Shown here: piece after piece, positions 47,848-57,700 of the stretch | Layout: the number at the start of each line of letters is the position of its first letter | Numbering within the stretch: the first letter of the stretch is position 1 | DNA from: an uncultured Porphyromonas sp. | GTDB taxonomy: Bacteria; Bacteroidota; Bacteroidia; Bacteroidales; Porphyromonadaceae | Assembly: GCF_938046015.1 (NCBI RefSeq) | Contig: NZ_CALIXW010000038.1 | Location: forward strand, 1-64,000 | DNA: 64,000 nucleotides | Reading direction: 5' to 3' | Translations under genes and position numbers: made by a program | Notes under the pieces: generated by a model | Seen by the model: the letters and a program-made list of their open reading frames with translations, nothing else | Told to the model about the DNA's origin: nothing | Databases searched by the model: none

Positions 47848-48253
47848 TGGAGATGCGGGGAGTCGAACCCCGGTCCAAACATGGAACTAATCTGCTTTCT
47901 ACATGTTTAGCCTCTGATCAATTGTCGGGCACAGCAAGCGGCAGAGGCCACCAAAGCTGCACCTTAGCCCTCTAAATCTGACTCTGCGCCAAGGGCAGTC
48001 GCAGAGCGAGCTCCGATTTTCCGGCACCACCGTATCAAGTCGCCTCGGGGCAAAGGGCTACCTGGGTGATGTCTCGTCACGACAATCTTAGTCGTGATTA
48101 AGCAGTAAACCTACTGTTCTTCGGTTACGCAGCGAGAGCGTAGTTATTTTCGCCAGTTAAAAAGGTTCTCTCATCGAGATTATAGTGCTGACAGGAGAGC
48201 GCACTACATGCTTACACATCACTTCGTCATGCTGTCAAAGCCAAGACATCCCC
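47848..48253 (-). ncRNA. ssrA: tmRNA (transfer-messenger RNA)
   Basis: A one-piece tmRNA of about 406 nt that rescues stalled ribosomes together with SmpB. The 5' end GGGGATG pairs with the 3' CATCTCC to form the acceptor, and the T-arm is GGTTCGACTCCCC-like. The internal tag frame at 48154-48125 reads GENNYALAA followed by TAA, as reported for Porphyromonas gingivalis. The remaining sequence should form pseudoknots. Ends were set from the acceptor pairing; CCA appears not to be encoded in full. Confidence 0.96.
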
Positions 48254-48267
48254 GTGATTAGCTACTG

Positions 48268-48275
48268 CAAAGGTA
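48268..48275 (-). promoter_or_regulatory. tmRNA -7 box
   Basis: TACCTTTG on the minus strand, about 15 bases before the mature 5' end. Confidence 0.55.
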
Positions 48276-48457
48276 GGACAAATTAAGGACATCGCAGCAC
48301 GGCGAGGCGCGACGCACCAGTGCGGACGGCTAAGGAACCCCGCGGCACTCCCCTAGTCCTCTCCTCCGAAGAGAAGACCATGCAAAGCCCTCCGCCTTAG
48401 GTCCCAGCTGAGCTCGGACAAGGACAGCCGTGCGCCGTGGGGTACGGGGGAGGGCTC
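48276..48457. other. Intergenic tract upstream of tmRNA
   Basis: No gene or recognised element before array G. Confidence 0.35.
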
Positions 48458-48542
48458 CTGAGGGATATCAGTCAACACACTGAGGGACGTCAGTCAGCGG
48501 CGTGAGGGGTATCCATGAGGGCGCTGAGGAATATCCCTCAGG
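48458..48542. repeat. 22-bp palindrome array G (4 units)
   Basis: Units at 48458-48475, 48481-48498, 48503-48520 and 48525-48542, with spacers of 5, 4 and 4 bp. Unit 2 is centred on GACGTC. It lies between tmRNA and the M60 peptidase gene. Confidence 0.88.
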
Positions 48543-48691
48543 TGCACTGCCCCCTTGGTCGTCACCTCACGGCAGCAGTTTGTCCCCTTCGCTCGGGGCG
48601 GCTTGGGCTAAGGGCGGCCAGCTCACGGAGCTTCACCCTCAGCTAGCCCCAGCACGGGACGCAGCCCATCAAAGCTCGGCTATAAACAAGC
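48543..48691. other. Intergenic tract downstream of the M60 locus
   Basis: No gene is seen between array G and the terminator. Confidence 0.35.
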
Positions 48692-48745
48692 GCGGCGCCC
48701 AGCCCCACCGTCCGCTCGGGATCGGTAGGGCTGGGCGCCGCTTTT
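48692..48745 (-). terminator. Terminator of the M60 SusCD locus
   Basis: A perfect 14-bp GC-rich stem (48692-48705 with 48728-48741). TTTT follows only on the plus strand, so termination on the minus strand rests on stem strength. Confidence 0.65.
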
Positions 48746-48792
48746 GAGTGGCCTAGACGAAGGCCTCTGCCTTCGCCTAGGATAAAGAGTGC

Positions 48793-51642
48793 TTACTGCT
48801 TGGGCACGTCTACACGATCGTTACCAGCGGAGACGGCCTTGATGCTGTAGCTGGCCTTCCAATCGGAGTCCATCGTGAAGACCGCACCACCCTCGGCAGG
48901 ATGGGTCGCATCAGCTGCATAGACGAGCTTGGTACCGTCGTAGATCTCGAAGGCCACGACATGCTTCCAGCCCGTGATGGTCACCGTACGGCCCGAGACC
49001 TTGGCCGCAGCACCTGCCACGATAGCGGGCTTCTGCGCGTAGAGGTAGGCGTTGTGGTCGGTGATGTACTCGAGGGCAACATCCAGCGGCTTGAGGTTAA
49101 GGGCCTTGATCCGGCTCTTGACGCTGGCCACGCGGGCTGCCGTGATGTTGATCTTCGACTTGCCGTAGTCGTCGATGTCGCCATTGTCCACGGTGTGGAA
49201 GAAGCCCCAGCGCTCGAAGAAGCGGGTGAGGTCCACGCCTCCTACCTTGGAGGCAGCGAAGGCAAACTCCGTCTGCTGCTCGCCGACCGTACTGGGCGAA
49301 TCGTGCTCGCGGAAGTACTGATAGAGGTCAGGGTAGAAGCCCGAGACGCCATCAGCCTGCTTGCGCGGCGTGCGCCCGAGGGCCTTACCGAAGTAGAGCT
49401 CCAGCTGCCAGAAGGGGATGAGGTTCACGAAGACGTCCCCAGCGCGGTAGAAGGGCACATTGCCGACGAAGATATTATTGAAGCCCTTCGTATAGCGGTT
49501 GTTGCCCAGCTCGAGCTTCTCGACCTGCAGACGCGAGGGCTGGCCGAAGACGTAGGTCGTGATGTACTCGGAGGGGATATTGACCGTGACCTCCGTCATC
49601 CCTGCCCAGAGCAGGCCGGGGCGCGTCTGGTTCATGTGCCCGATCTCGTGGGAGGGCCCCCAGGCAGCACCCTGCGAAGCGGGATTACGCATCTTGTCGG
49701 GGTTGAGGATATCCTGCTGCGTGCTGTTGACGTAGGCCGTGTGGTACCAGGTCGCGTACATGAAGGCATGGTACATGACGTGCAGGTACATACGATTCTG
49801 CGGCTCACGCTTGTACTTCACCAGACCATGCAGTACCCACTCGTTGTAGACGATGCTGTCGTAGGTATTGGTGATGTCACGGCCCTGAGGGGTATACTGG
49901 CGGAAGGCCTGCGTCTCGAAGGTGAGGTGGCAGTACTTACCGAGGACGTCGAAGTGCTTATTGGGCGCCTTGTTGATGAGCTCGTGCCAGCGATCCTTGA
50001 GCTTGGGATCCTGCGAGTCGTAGTAGCCATTGACCGTACCGGTGGCGAAGTGGATACGCACGGGCTTGAAGCGCTTGAGCGAAGCGACATCGCTGGCATG
50101 GTAGAGGACGTAGGCAAGGCCCGTCTTCTGCATCTTGATACGGTTCATCCCGCGAGAGAGAGGGTAGACCACAGGGTCGTTGAAGCCGTCACCGCCGGGC
50201 TTGTCGAGGTTCTGCACTCTCAGGCTCAGGCGGGCATCCATCTGATGGAGATCCCCGACGAAGACGATGAGGTCCTGCCCCTTCTCTACCGCGATCCCCG
50301 TGGGGTTGTCGAGCAGCGAATAGGGGTTGGTCTTGTTGGGGCCCGAGACGACCGTGGGGAGCAGCCAGGGCTTGAAGTCCGCCACGCGGAACTCCTTATT
50401 ATACTTACCCTGCTTGAGGTAGAAGGCTAGGTTGCGGAAGAAGGGGTCACTGATCTGCGCGATCTGCTCGTCCGTCACCGAGGGCTTGAGCTCGCTGCAG
50501 ACCTCGTCGGCGAAGATGGTCGTGTAGTCGAAGGCCTTGGTGGAGCGGCGGAAGAACTGCATCTCGGCGCAGCTGGCGAAGCCCTGCCCGTCCCCGTGGC
50601 CCTTGCGGACGATGAAGCGGAAGCTCTTAGCCTTGGTGCGCTTGGGCAGGACGACACGCGTAGCGGTGCTGCTGGCGCGGAAGTCGAAGTCCATCAGCTT
50701 GGTGAAGGTCGTGCCATCCTCCGAGCTCTGGATCTCGCCCTCCGAGAAGTAGCCGTTGTAGCCCTGCTGGCGGGGGTAGTAGACGAGGTAGTCGACCTCG
50801 GCAGCCTCAGCAAAGTTGTAGGTCAGCGTGATGGGGAAGTAGTTCGACCCACCGTTGGCCCAGGCGGAGTGATAGATCGTCGAGAGGTCGCCGTCGAAGC
50901 TGAGCTCGATGCCCGAGCCAGGCTGGACGGAGCTGGCCGTACCGCTGACGACCTTGATCTGCTCATCCTCGGGCAGCTGGTCCGTGCTGCCAGGGATGTA
51001 GTTGTTCGTGCCGAGCTGCTGGACCGCAACGAGGAGCTTGACGGGGTCCTTAGCTACGCCCGTCTGGATGATCTCGATATTGGCCATGCGCTCCTTGCCC
51101 GTCGTGTTGGGCTGCACTACGTAGTTATGCGTCTCGCGGCGCATAGCACGAGCTGGGCTCTTGATCCAGTCGGGGAGCTTGACCTCAACCTTGACGTTGG
51201 TCGTGATCTCGAAGGTGATGCCACCGCCCACAGCGGGCACCTGATTGATGACCGACTTGTCCACGAGGATAGCGGGGGCCTGCCCGAGCTGGCGGATCTT
51301 GATGTTGCGCTTGCCCGCGGAGCTGGTGAGGCGCAGCTCGGCCTCACGCACCTCGGCGTCGTCATTGGCCTCTACGTCGATCTTGAGGGTCTGGCCGATC
51401 TGGGTGGCCTTGACCCAGGTCTTCGTGCTGGTGACCTGCCAGGTAGCGGAGGCACCGCCTAGGCTGATCTGCTTGGTCATCGCGGCCGCCTGGAAGTCTA
51501 CCTCCTGAGGCGTGTCTCCTTGGCCTGGGGTCACCTGACCGCCGTTGGGCTTGTTGCCGGGGCCGTCGGCTGTCTTGCAGCTGGGGGCTAGGCTCAGCAG
51601 CGAGGCAGCCAGCAGCAGCGTGCTTAGTTGTCTTAGTCTCAT
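48793..51642 (-). CDS. M60-family (enhancin-like) metallopeptidase lipoprotein
   Basis: A 949-residue surface lipoprotein (lipobox LLSLAPSC, Cys at about 22) of the M60 class, known to cleave O-glycosylated mucin-type proteins. Domains in order: two BACON-type beta-sandwich repeats (about 50-210; QVTSTKTWVKA and ITTNVKVEVKLPDW), an F5/8 type C carbohydrate-binding domain (about 225-370), and an M60 region with the zinc motif HEIGH at about 664-668. A further Glu lies 15 residues later (MTEVTVN), fitting HExxHx(8-24)E. The C-terminal domain is beta-rich. It is the last gene of a SusCD locus with no glycoside hydrolase, so host glycoproteins are the inferred target. Confidence 0.9.
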   Translation of the reverse strand: MRLRQLSTLLLAASLLSLAPSCKTADGPGNKPNGGQVTPGQGDTPQEVDFQAAAMTKQISLGGASATWQVTSTKTWVKATQIGQTLKIDVEANDDAEVREAELRLTSSAGKRNIKIRQLGQAPAILVDKSVINQVPAVGGGITFEITTNVKVEVKLPDWIKSPARAMRRETHNYVVQPNTTGKERMANIEIIQTGVAKDPVKLLVAVQQLGTNNYIPGSTDQLPEDEQIKVVSGTASSVQPGSGIELSFDGDLSTIYHSAWANGGSNYFPITLTYNFAEAAEVDYLVYYPRQQGYNGYFSEGEIQSSEDGTTFTKLMDFDFRASSTATRVVLPKRTKAKSFRFIVRKGHGDGQGFASCAEMQFFRRSTKAFDYTTIFADEVCSELKPSVTDEQIAQISDPFFRNLAFYLKQGKYNKEFRVADFKPWLLPTVVSGPNKTNPYSLLDNPTGIAVEKGQDLIVFVGDLHQMDARLSLRVQNLDKPGGDGFNDPVVYPLSRGMNRIKMQKTGLAYVLYHASDVASLKRFKPVRIHFATGTVNGYYDSQDPKLKDRWHELINKAPNKHFDVLGKYCHLTFETQAFRQYTPQGRDITNTYDSIVYNEWVLHGLVKYKREPQNRMYLHVMYHAFMYATWYHTAYVNSTQQDILNPDKMRNPASQGAAWGPSHEIGHMNQTRPGLLWAGMTEVTVNIPSEYITTYVFGQPSRLQVEKLELGNNRYTKGFNNIFVGNVPFYRAGDVFVNLIPFWQLELYFGKALGRTPRKQADGVSGFYPDLYQYFREHDSPSTVGEQQTEFAFAASKVGGVDLTRFFERWGFFHTVDNGDIDDYGKSKINITAARVASVKSRIKALNLKPLDVALEYITDHNAYLYAQKPAIVAGAAAKVSGRTVTITGWKHVVAFEIYDGTKLVYAADATHPAEGGAVFTMDSDWKASYSIKAVSAGNDRVDVPKQ

Positions 51643-51761
51643 ACGTGTCTGTATTGCTAGTGGGATCTGGGGTAGATGAGCTGCCCGTGGCTTAGCTGTC
51701 GTGCTCTAGAGGCTCGGTAGCTGGGAGCAGCGTCCGCTGGACGTGGGCGCCCCGAGCAGCA

Positions 51762-51809
51762 GAGCCCAAGCAGAGCTGTCGGGAGAGCCTGACAGCGCGA
51801 CTTGGGCTC
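51762..51809 (-). promoter_or_regulatory. Two-tier hairpin ahead of the M60 gene
   Basis: A 9-bp outer stem (51762-51770 with 51801-51809) encloses a 6-bp inner stem (51775-51780 with 51791-51796). It lies in the 212-base gap between the lipoprotein gene and the M60 gene and may attenuate or stabilise the transcript. No T-run follows. Confidence 0.4.
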
Positions 51810-51854
51810 GTGCATAAGGGTGAGGATGCCCCCTAGAGGGGACGAAGCGGATGC

Positions 51855-52748
51855 TTATTCGTTGGTCGTCTTGCCCGTCTCAGGATCGTAGATGCTGATG
51901 GAGAGCTCGGAGACGTGGAGCGTAGCGATCGCGGCGAAGAGACGGTCGTTGTAGACCTTCTTGATCTTGAACCAAACGTAGTTGTAGGGCTTGTCCATGC
52001 GGATGTTCGGCGAGGTATAGGCAGCAGCCTGACCCGAGGGGAGCTCCGTGAGCTCCTTGGCGAGCACAGCCTTATTAGCCTCGGGATCGAAGGTGCCGTC
52101 GAAGCTGTCGCTGACGTAGATGTCCATTACCTCGGGGTTGAGGCGACCGGCATTGTTCCGTCCCTTCATGTAGAAGCTGAAGTTCTTGACAGCCTTGGGC
52201 AGCTTGTAGACGATGTAGTGAGGCATGGGCGCCAGCGGTGCGTGCCAGTTCTCGTGGTAGAAGGAGTTGTCGTCCTCATCCACAAGGCCAGCCTTAGGTC
52301 CTTCGGTAGCCTCGGGGTGGCTGACGAAGACGTTGGCGTCGGTGATGCTGAGCTTGGTGGGCGTGATCTGCTCTACGCGGGGCTTAGCCTTAGCGGTAGC
52401 GGCGATCTGGATGGCCGTGCCCTCGGCACCCTGCTTGGTGAAGGGCTGCAGGGTGAACTGGATCTCACCGTAGCGCGCCAGTAGGTTGTCCACACGCAGC
52501 GAGTCGGAGTAGCTGCTGGCGAGCTTGGTCACCAGCTGCTTGGTCTCGGGGTGGGTGTAGGTCACGCGGACGTACTGGTAGCTGACGTTCTCGGGGATGC
52601 GCCAGTTCAGGAGGATGGAGCCCTCAGCAGGCGTAGCCGTCACCGTGGAGCGATCGAGGTCCGTGGGGCGAGGTCCGAGGTCCTCCTTCTTGCAGGAGCT
52701 GGCTAGTGCCAGCGTCCCTGCCAGGAGTGCGAATGCTATCTGTTTCAT
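51855..52748 (-). CDS. DUF4959/discoidin-like surface lipoprotein
   Basis: A 297-residue lipoprotein (lipobox LALASSC at about 14-19). The first third (about 30-125) resembles a fibronectin-III-like DUF4959 fold (GSILLNWRIPENVSYQYVRVTYTHP). The C-terminal part (about 150-290) has the look of an F5/8 type C ligand-binding domain, with FYHENWHAPLAPMPHYIVYKLPKAVKNFSFYM. It lies between SusD (23 bases upstream) and the M60 gene and is probably a surface glycan- or glycoprotein-binding accessory protein. The assignment is by pattern only. Confidence 0.68.
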   Translation of the reverse strand: MKQIAFALLAGTLALASSCKKEDLGPRPTDLDRSTVTATPAEGSILLNWRIPENVSYQYVRVTYTHPETKQLVTKLASSYSDSLRVDNLLARYGEIQFTLQPFTKQGAEGTAIQIAATAKAKPRVEQITPTKLSITDANVFVSHPEATEGPKAGLVDEDDNSFYHENWHAPLAPMPHYIVYKLPKAVKNFSFYMKGRNNAGRLNPEVMDIYVSDSFDGTFDPEANKAVLAKELTELPSGQAAAYTSPNIRMDKPYNYVWFKIKKVYNDRLFAAIATLHVSELSISIYDPETGKTTNE

Positions 52749-52771
52749 TGCTTGGTGTCGTTGTGTTGAGC

Positions 52772-54670
52772 TTAGTAACCGGGGTTGTTGACGAGGTTGC
52801 CGTTGCGGTTCACGTCAGCCACGGGGATAGGCAGGAGGTAGTTGTGCTTACCGAAGGCACGCTCGAAGGGCACCTCCGTCAGGTGAGCGAAGTCCGCGAT
52901 CGTCGTAGCCTGGATGTTCATCCCCTGAGCCTTGACGCCGAAGTACTTCTCAGCCTGGAGCCAGCGGCGCATATCCCAGAAGTTCTGGTTCTCGAGGTAG
53001 AACTCTACCTGACGCTCCTGGCGTACGATCTGGCGGAGCTTGGCCTGGGAGAAGCTCGTCACACCAGCCAGCTTCCAGGACTCCTCAGCTGTAGGGATAC
53101 CTGCACGGACACGTACCTTATTAAGGTAGGTCAGCGCCGTAGCGTTATCCCCAGCCTCTACGCAGGCCTCAGCATAGGCGAGGTAGAGGTCCGCCAGGCG
53201 AAGGACGGGCCATGGGTGATGCTTCAGCGTGAAGTCTACGCCGCCCTTACCTACGCCTTCCTCTGGGTAGACGCCCTTCTTATTGAGGTAGCCCGTAGGA
53301 GAGTAGTTATTGTTGCGGTTGCCGCGACCCTGATTGCCATTCTTCGTGAAGTCAAGGAGCACGTTGCCTTCCTCGCCGTTAGCCAGGTAGGTCTTGGGGA
53401 AGGCAGGGTTACTCTTATCCTTATTGAGGATCTCGTAGTAGCCACCCTGGAAGCCGATCCACGCATAAAAACGGGGCTCACGGCCGAGGTTGAACTTGAT
53501 GGTCTGCTTACCGGGCATAGCCTCCTCGCTCTGAGTGGCGTCTACGGTGACGAGCTCGAGCTTGGACTGATCCTTGAACTCAGGGTCTTCGTCCCAGGGC
53601 AGACCGTTCTTGGTGTAGAAGCGGTTGAGCATGTTCCACGTAGGAGCTACGCCGTTCCAGCCCGAGCCGCCTTCGCCCTTAGGCGAGGACTTACCTGCCA
53701 AGTCGTACCAGCCTTCGCCACGCGTATCGGCGAAGATCACCTCGGGGTTAGCCTCACCCGTCCAATCAAGGATGTTGTAGCGCAGGGTGCGCTGCTGGGC
53801 ATTCTTGGGGAACTTATTGAGCGAGACGAACTGCCCCGTCTTGGTGTAGAGGCTGTGGCCAGCGGCCTCAGCTGCAGCGATAGCTTCCTTGAGGGCATCC
53901 TTGGCCTTGATCCACTTCTGTGGGTCCTTGGCCTGGGGCATCAGCAGCTTGCCGTCGGGGTTCTTCAGATCCTTGAGGAACTCTGCCTCCCCATTGAAGA
54001 GGGGCGAAGCAGCCAGCAGGAGGAGCTGCGCCTTGAGACCCTTAGCCGCCGTGCTCGTAGCGAGCCCTACACGGCGCTGCTCACGCGTGGCGGGGAGGTT
54101 CTTGGCCGCCTCGTCGAACTTGTCGGCGATCCACTGCACGCACTCGTCGAGGGGCGTACGGGAGGCGTAGTCCTCTACCTTAGTATTGACATCGGGGAGG
54201 CTCTTGACCAGGATGACGGGGCCGTAGCAGCGTACCAGCAGGTAGTGGTAGTAGGCCAGGAGGAAGTCGATCTGACCGCGGTAGTCCTTCTTGGTGTCCT
54301 CATCGACCTGCATCTCGTTGATCTTGCGCTGCATCATGTAGCACTGACGGATGCCCTGGAAGAAGGTATTCCAGTAGGAGATCACGGGGTCGGTCGAGTT
54401 GTAGGTACCCTTAGGGAAGGCTGCCCAGCGCTCGTGCTCGAAGGCGGTGATCACCTCGTCCCCCGTCAGGAGGTCCAGGCTCTGCGTATTCGCTGGGTTC
54501 GGCAGGTACGCGTAGCAGGAATACATATAGTCCCAGTTCTTATTCTTGTCCTTGACGACATCATCCTCCTGAGCACGCTCGTCAGGGACGATATCTAGGT
54601 AGCTCGAGCAGGAGCTGGTGAGCAGGACGCTGGCACTGGCCAGCAGAACCATCTTATATAGTCTTTTCAT
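52772..54670 (-). CDS. RagB/SusD family nutrient-binding lipoprotein (M60 locus)
   Basis: A 632-residue outer membrane lipoprotein, longer than the SusD at 19609. The lipobox is LLTSSC, followed by SSYLDIVPDE. Helical TPR-like regions include a QRKINEMQVDEDTKKDYRGQ-like segment, and the C-terminus ends in the family pattern KHNYLLPIPVADVNRNGNLVNNPGY (read in parts). It caps the SusC encoded 32 bases upstream. The M60 peptidase at the end of the operon points to glycopeptide capture, as inference. Confidence 0.92.
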   Translation of the reverse strand: MKRLYKMVLLASASVLLTSSCSSYLDIVPDERAQEDDVVKDKNKNWDYMYSCYAYLPNPANTQSLDLLTGDEVITAFEHERWAAFPKGTYNSTDPVISYWNTFFQGIRQCYMMQRKINEMQVDEDTKKDYRGQIDFLLAYYHYLLVRCYGPVILVKSLPDVNTKVEDYASRTPLDECVQWIADKFDEAAKNLPATREQRRVGLATSTAAKGLKAQLLLLAASPLFNGEAEFLKDLKNPDGKLLMPQAKDPQKWIKAKDALKEAIAAAEAAGHSLYTKTGQFVSLNKFPKNAQQRTLRYNILDWTGEANPEVIFADTRGEGWYDLAGKSSPKGEGGSGWNGVAPTWNMLNRFYTKNGLPWDEDPEFKDQSKLELVTVDATQSEEAMPGKQTIKFNLGREPRFYAWIGFQGGYYEILNKDKSNPAFPKTYLANGEEGNVLLDFTKNGNQGRGNRNNNYSPTGYLNKKGVYPEEGVGKGGVDFTLKHHPWPVLRLADLYLAYAEACVEAGDNATALTYLNKVRVRAGIPTAEESWKLAGVTSFSQAKLRQIVRQERQVEFYLENQNFWDMRRWLQAEKYFGVKAQGMNIQATTIADFAHLTEVPFERAFGKHNYLLPIPVADVNRNGNLVNNPGY

Positions 54671-54702
54671 TGCTTGATTCAGTAAGTAGGTGCGTAATCA
54701 GG

Positions 54703-57700
54703 CTACTTGAAGGTGAAGTTCACCCCGAGGTTGAAGGTGCGCTGCAGCGGGTAGGACATTCCCTTACCGCCACCCATTTCGGGATCCCAGAGCTTGAAGG
54801 AGGAGAGCGTCAGCAGGTTGTTGGCGTTGACGTAGACACGTGCCATCTTGAAGCGGTAGCCGATCTCGAGGCTACGGAGCTTGAGGAAGGAGGCGTCACG
54901 CAGCCAGTGCGTCGAGTTCTTCGTATTCTGGTCGTTGTCGTACTCCGTCAGACGAGGATAGAGCGCGTGGGGATTCTGGTTGTCCTTGCTCCAGTGGTTG
55001 TCGGCGATCCACTGCAGGACGTTGCGGCGGGTGTTCGTACCGAAGGGGCTGAAGCCCGACATCATGAGCGAGGTGTGCGCCTGACCCTGGAGGTGGAAGC
55101 CGAAGTCCCACTGCTTGTAGGTGAAGGTACCACCGAGACCGTAGTTGATCTCAGGCACCGTGGAGTAGCCGAGAGGCACCTGGTCGTTCTCATCGATGAT
55201 GCCGTCGTACTTACCATCCTTATCGGGCTGGTCAAGGTACTTGATATCCCCAGGGGCGACAGCGATGTTATTGAGCGTGCTCTTGGGGCTGTGGGCGATG
55301 TCGGCCTGGTCGATGTAGTAGCCATCGGCGACGTAACCCGTGTAGGTGAAGAGGCTACGGCCTACCTGGCGACGCGTAGGACGGAGGTTAGGCGCTTCGT
55401 CGTACTTCTCGACGCGGTTACGTGCGAAGGTGAAGGTACCACGCAGCTGCATCGTCAGGTCCTTGGAGAGCTGCTTGTTCAGCTCGGCAGACATATCGAC
55501 CCCCCAGTTCTTGACCTCAGCGAAGTTCCCATAGATCTTAGAGGCAGCCGTACCGAAGTAGTTGGGGATGGACTGCTTCTCCTGGAAGACATTGGTACGA
55601 CGTTCCTGGAAGAAGTCCACCGTGAGGTTGAGCATACGCAGCACCGAGATGTCGAAGCCGACATTGAGCTTGCGTGCGATTTCCCAGGTGATATCCTCGT
55701 TGAGGAAGCGCTTGAAGAGCGGCCCGCGGCGCCCTTCGGTCTGACCATCGAAGCCCGTCTGGAAGTAGGGACGGTCGTTGGCGCTATTATCTACGACATC
55801 GAGGTAGACGAAGCGTTCGTTCCCAGCCTTGTCGTTACCTGCGAGCCCGTAGGAGGCACGGATCTTGAGGTTGTTGATGGCCTTCTTGAGGGGCTCCCAG
55901 AAGGCTTCGTTGCTGATGTTCCACCCAGCCGAGAAGGAGGGGAAGAAGCCATAGCGGTGTCCCTTGGCGAAGTTCTCAGAGCCCGAGATCCCGGCGTTGA
56001 GCTCCACCATATAGCGGCCATCGTACTCGTAGTTGACACGAGCAGCGTAGCCCTGACGGCGGTGCGGGAGCGAGCGGATAAGGTCGGAGTTGGGGCTGTT
56101 CACCACGTGCTCATCCTGATTGTAGAGCAGCATCCCAGCGACACTGTGCTTACCGAAGGTACGGTCGTAGTTCAGGAAGGCCTGGAGGTAGAAGCGACGG
56201 TCCCCATCTGACCACCCACCAGTACCGAGGACAGGACGCGAGGGGTCCCCACCATTAGCCATCTTGAGGTCGTAGTCTCCATCGGGGAGCTTATTATCAC
56301 TCTTGTTCTGATAGATATTGTAGCCCTGGTGGCGGAAGGTGGTCGAGGTGCTCCAGTTCTTGAAGGAGGCAAGCCCCTTAAAGCTAAGGCCCTTGGTGAT
56401 GAAGTCCAGCTTCTGCGTGTAGTTCAGGTTGGCGATGACGGTGCTCTCGAAGGTATCCTTGTACCCGCTCGAAGCCTCAGCTACGGGGTTCCAGGCATTG
56501 TTCGAGCCCAGGCGATAGCCCCCCCAGCGTACCCACTGACTGTCGTTCTGCGGCCACATCACGGGGAAGTCGACGGGGTTGATGTCCATGATGCTCTGGT
56601 AGATCGCGCTGGTGCTACCACCCCCGTTGCTCGCAGTGACGGGCCCGTGGAAGTTGGAGAGCTGCGCGTTGAGCTGCATGGCGATGGTCGCCGAGGGCGA
56701 GAGGTGGAAGTCAACATTATTCTGGAAGGCGTACTTCATCAGGTTAATGTTGTTGTCGTAGGAGAAGAAGTCCTTGCTTCGCCCCTTCAGCATCCCCGTC
56801 TCATGGTTGACGTTGGCGTTGAGGAAGTAGGTGATCTTGCTTGTCCCCCCACGTACGTTGAAGTTCGCACGCTGGTTGTAGGTGACGTCGTTGAAGAGCT
56901 CCTTGTACCAGTCTACATTAGGATAGAGGTAGCGGTCCTCCCCGGAGAGCGTCTTGCGGATGCGGTCCTCGCTGTAGAGCAGCGAGCCCGTGCCCTGGTT
57001 CGTCACAGCCTCGTTGTAGAGACGCATATAGGTCTCGGCGTTGGCGAGCTTGGGCAGCTGGACGGGCATGTTGATGTAGTTCTCGATACGCACACCGATG
57101 ACGGGGCGGTCGAGGTCGGCACCACTCTTGGTCTTGATGATGAGCACCCCGTTAGCCCCACGCGTACCGTACATGGCAGAGGCGGTAGCATCCTTGAGGA
57201 CGGAGAAGCTTTCGATGACCTCGGGGTCGAGGGCGTTGAGGTCAGCGCGGCTGATCTCTACCCCGTCGAGGACGATAAGTGGCGCCTGCGAGTTCATCGA
57301 GGCGACCCCACGGATGAAGAAGTCAGAGCCGTTGGAGCCAGGCTCCCCACTACGCTGGTAGGCGATGACCCCCGCCAGACGTCCGGCGAAGGCATTGGAG
57401 AGGTTAGCCGAGGGGATCTTGAGCTCCATAGGGCGTACCGTCTGGATCGACCCCGTGACGGACTCCTTCTTCTGCCCCGTACCGAAGGCGGTGACGACGA
57501 CGTTCTGCAGCGTCTTGGCGTCCTCGGAGAGGGTGATGGAGAGGATGGTCGTCTTCTCGACACGGATGGTCTTGGAGGTATAGCCTACCGAGGAGACGAA
57601 GAGCTGATCGCCAGGTGCGGCCTGGATCTCGAAGTGCCCTTCGATGTCGGTGATTACCCCCTGGTTGGCGCCCTTGAGGCGTACGGCAGCCCCGATGATG

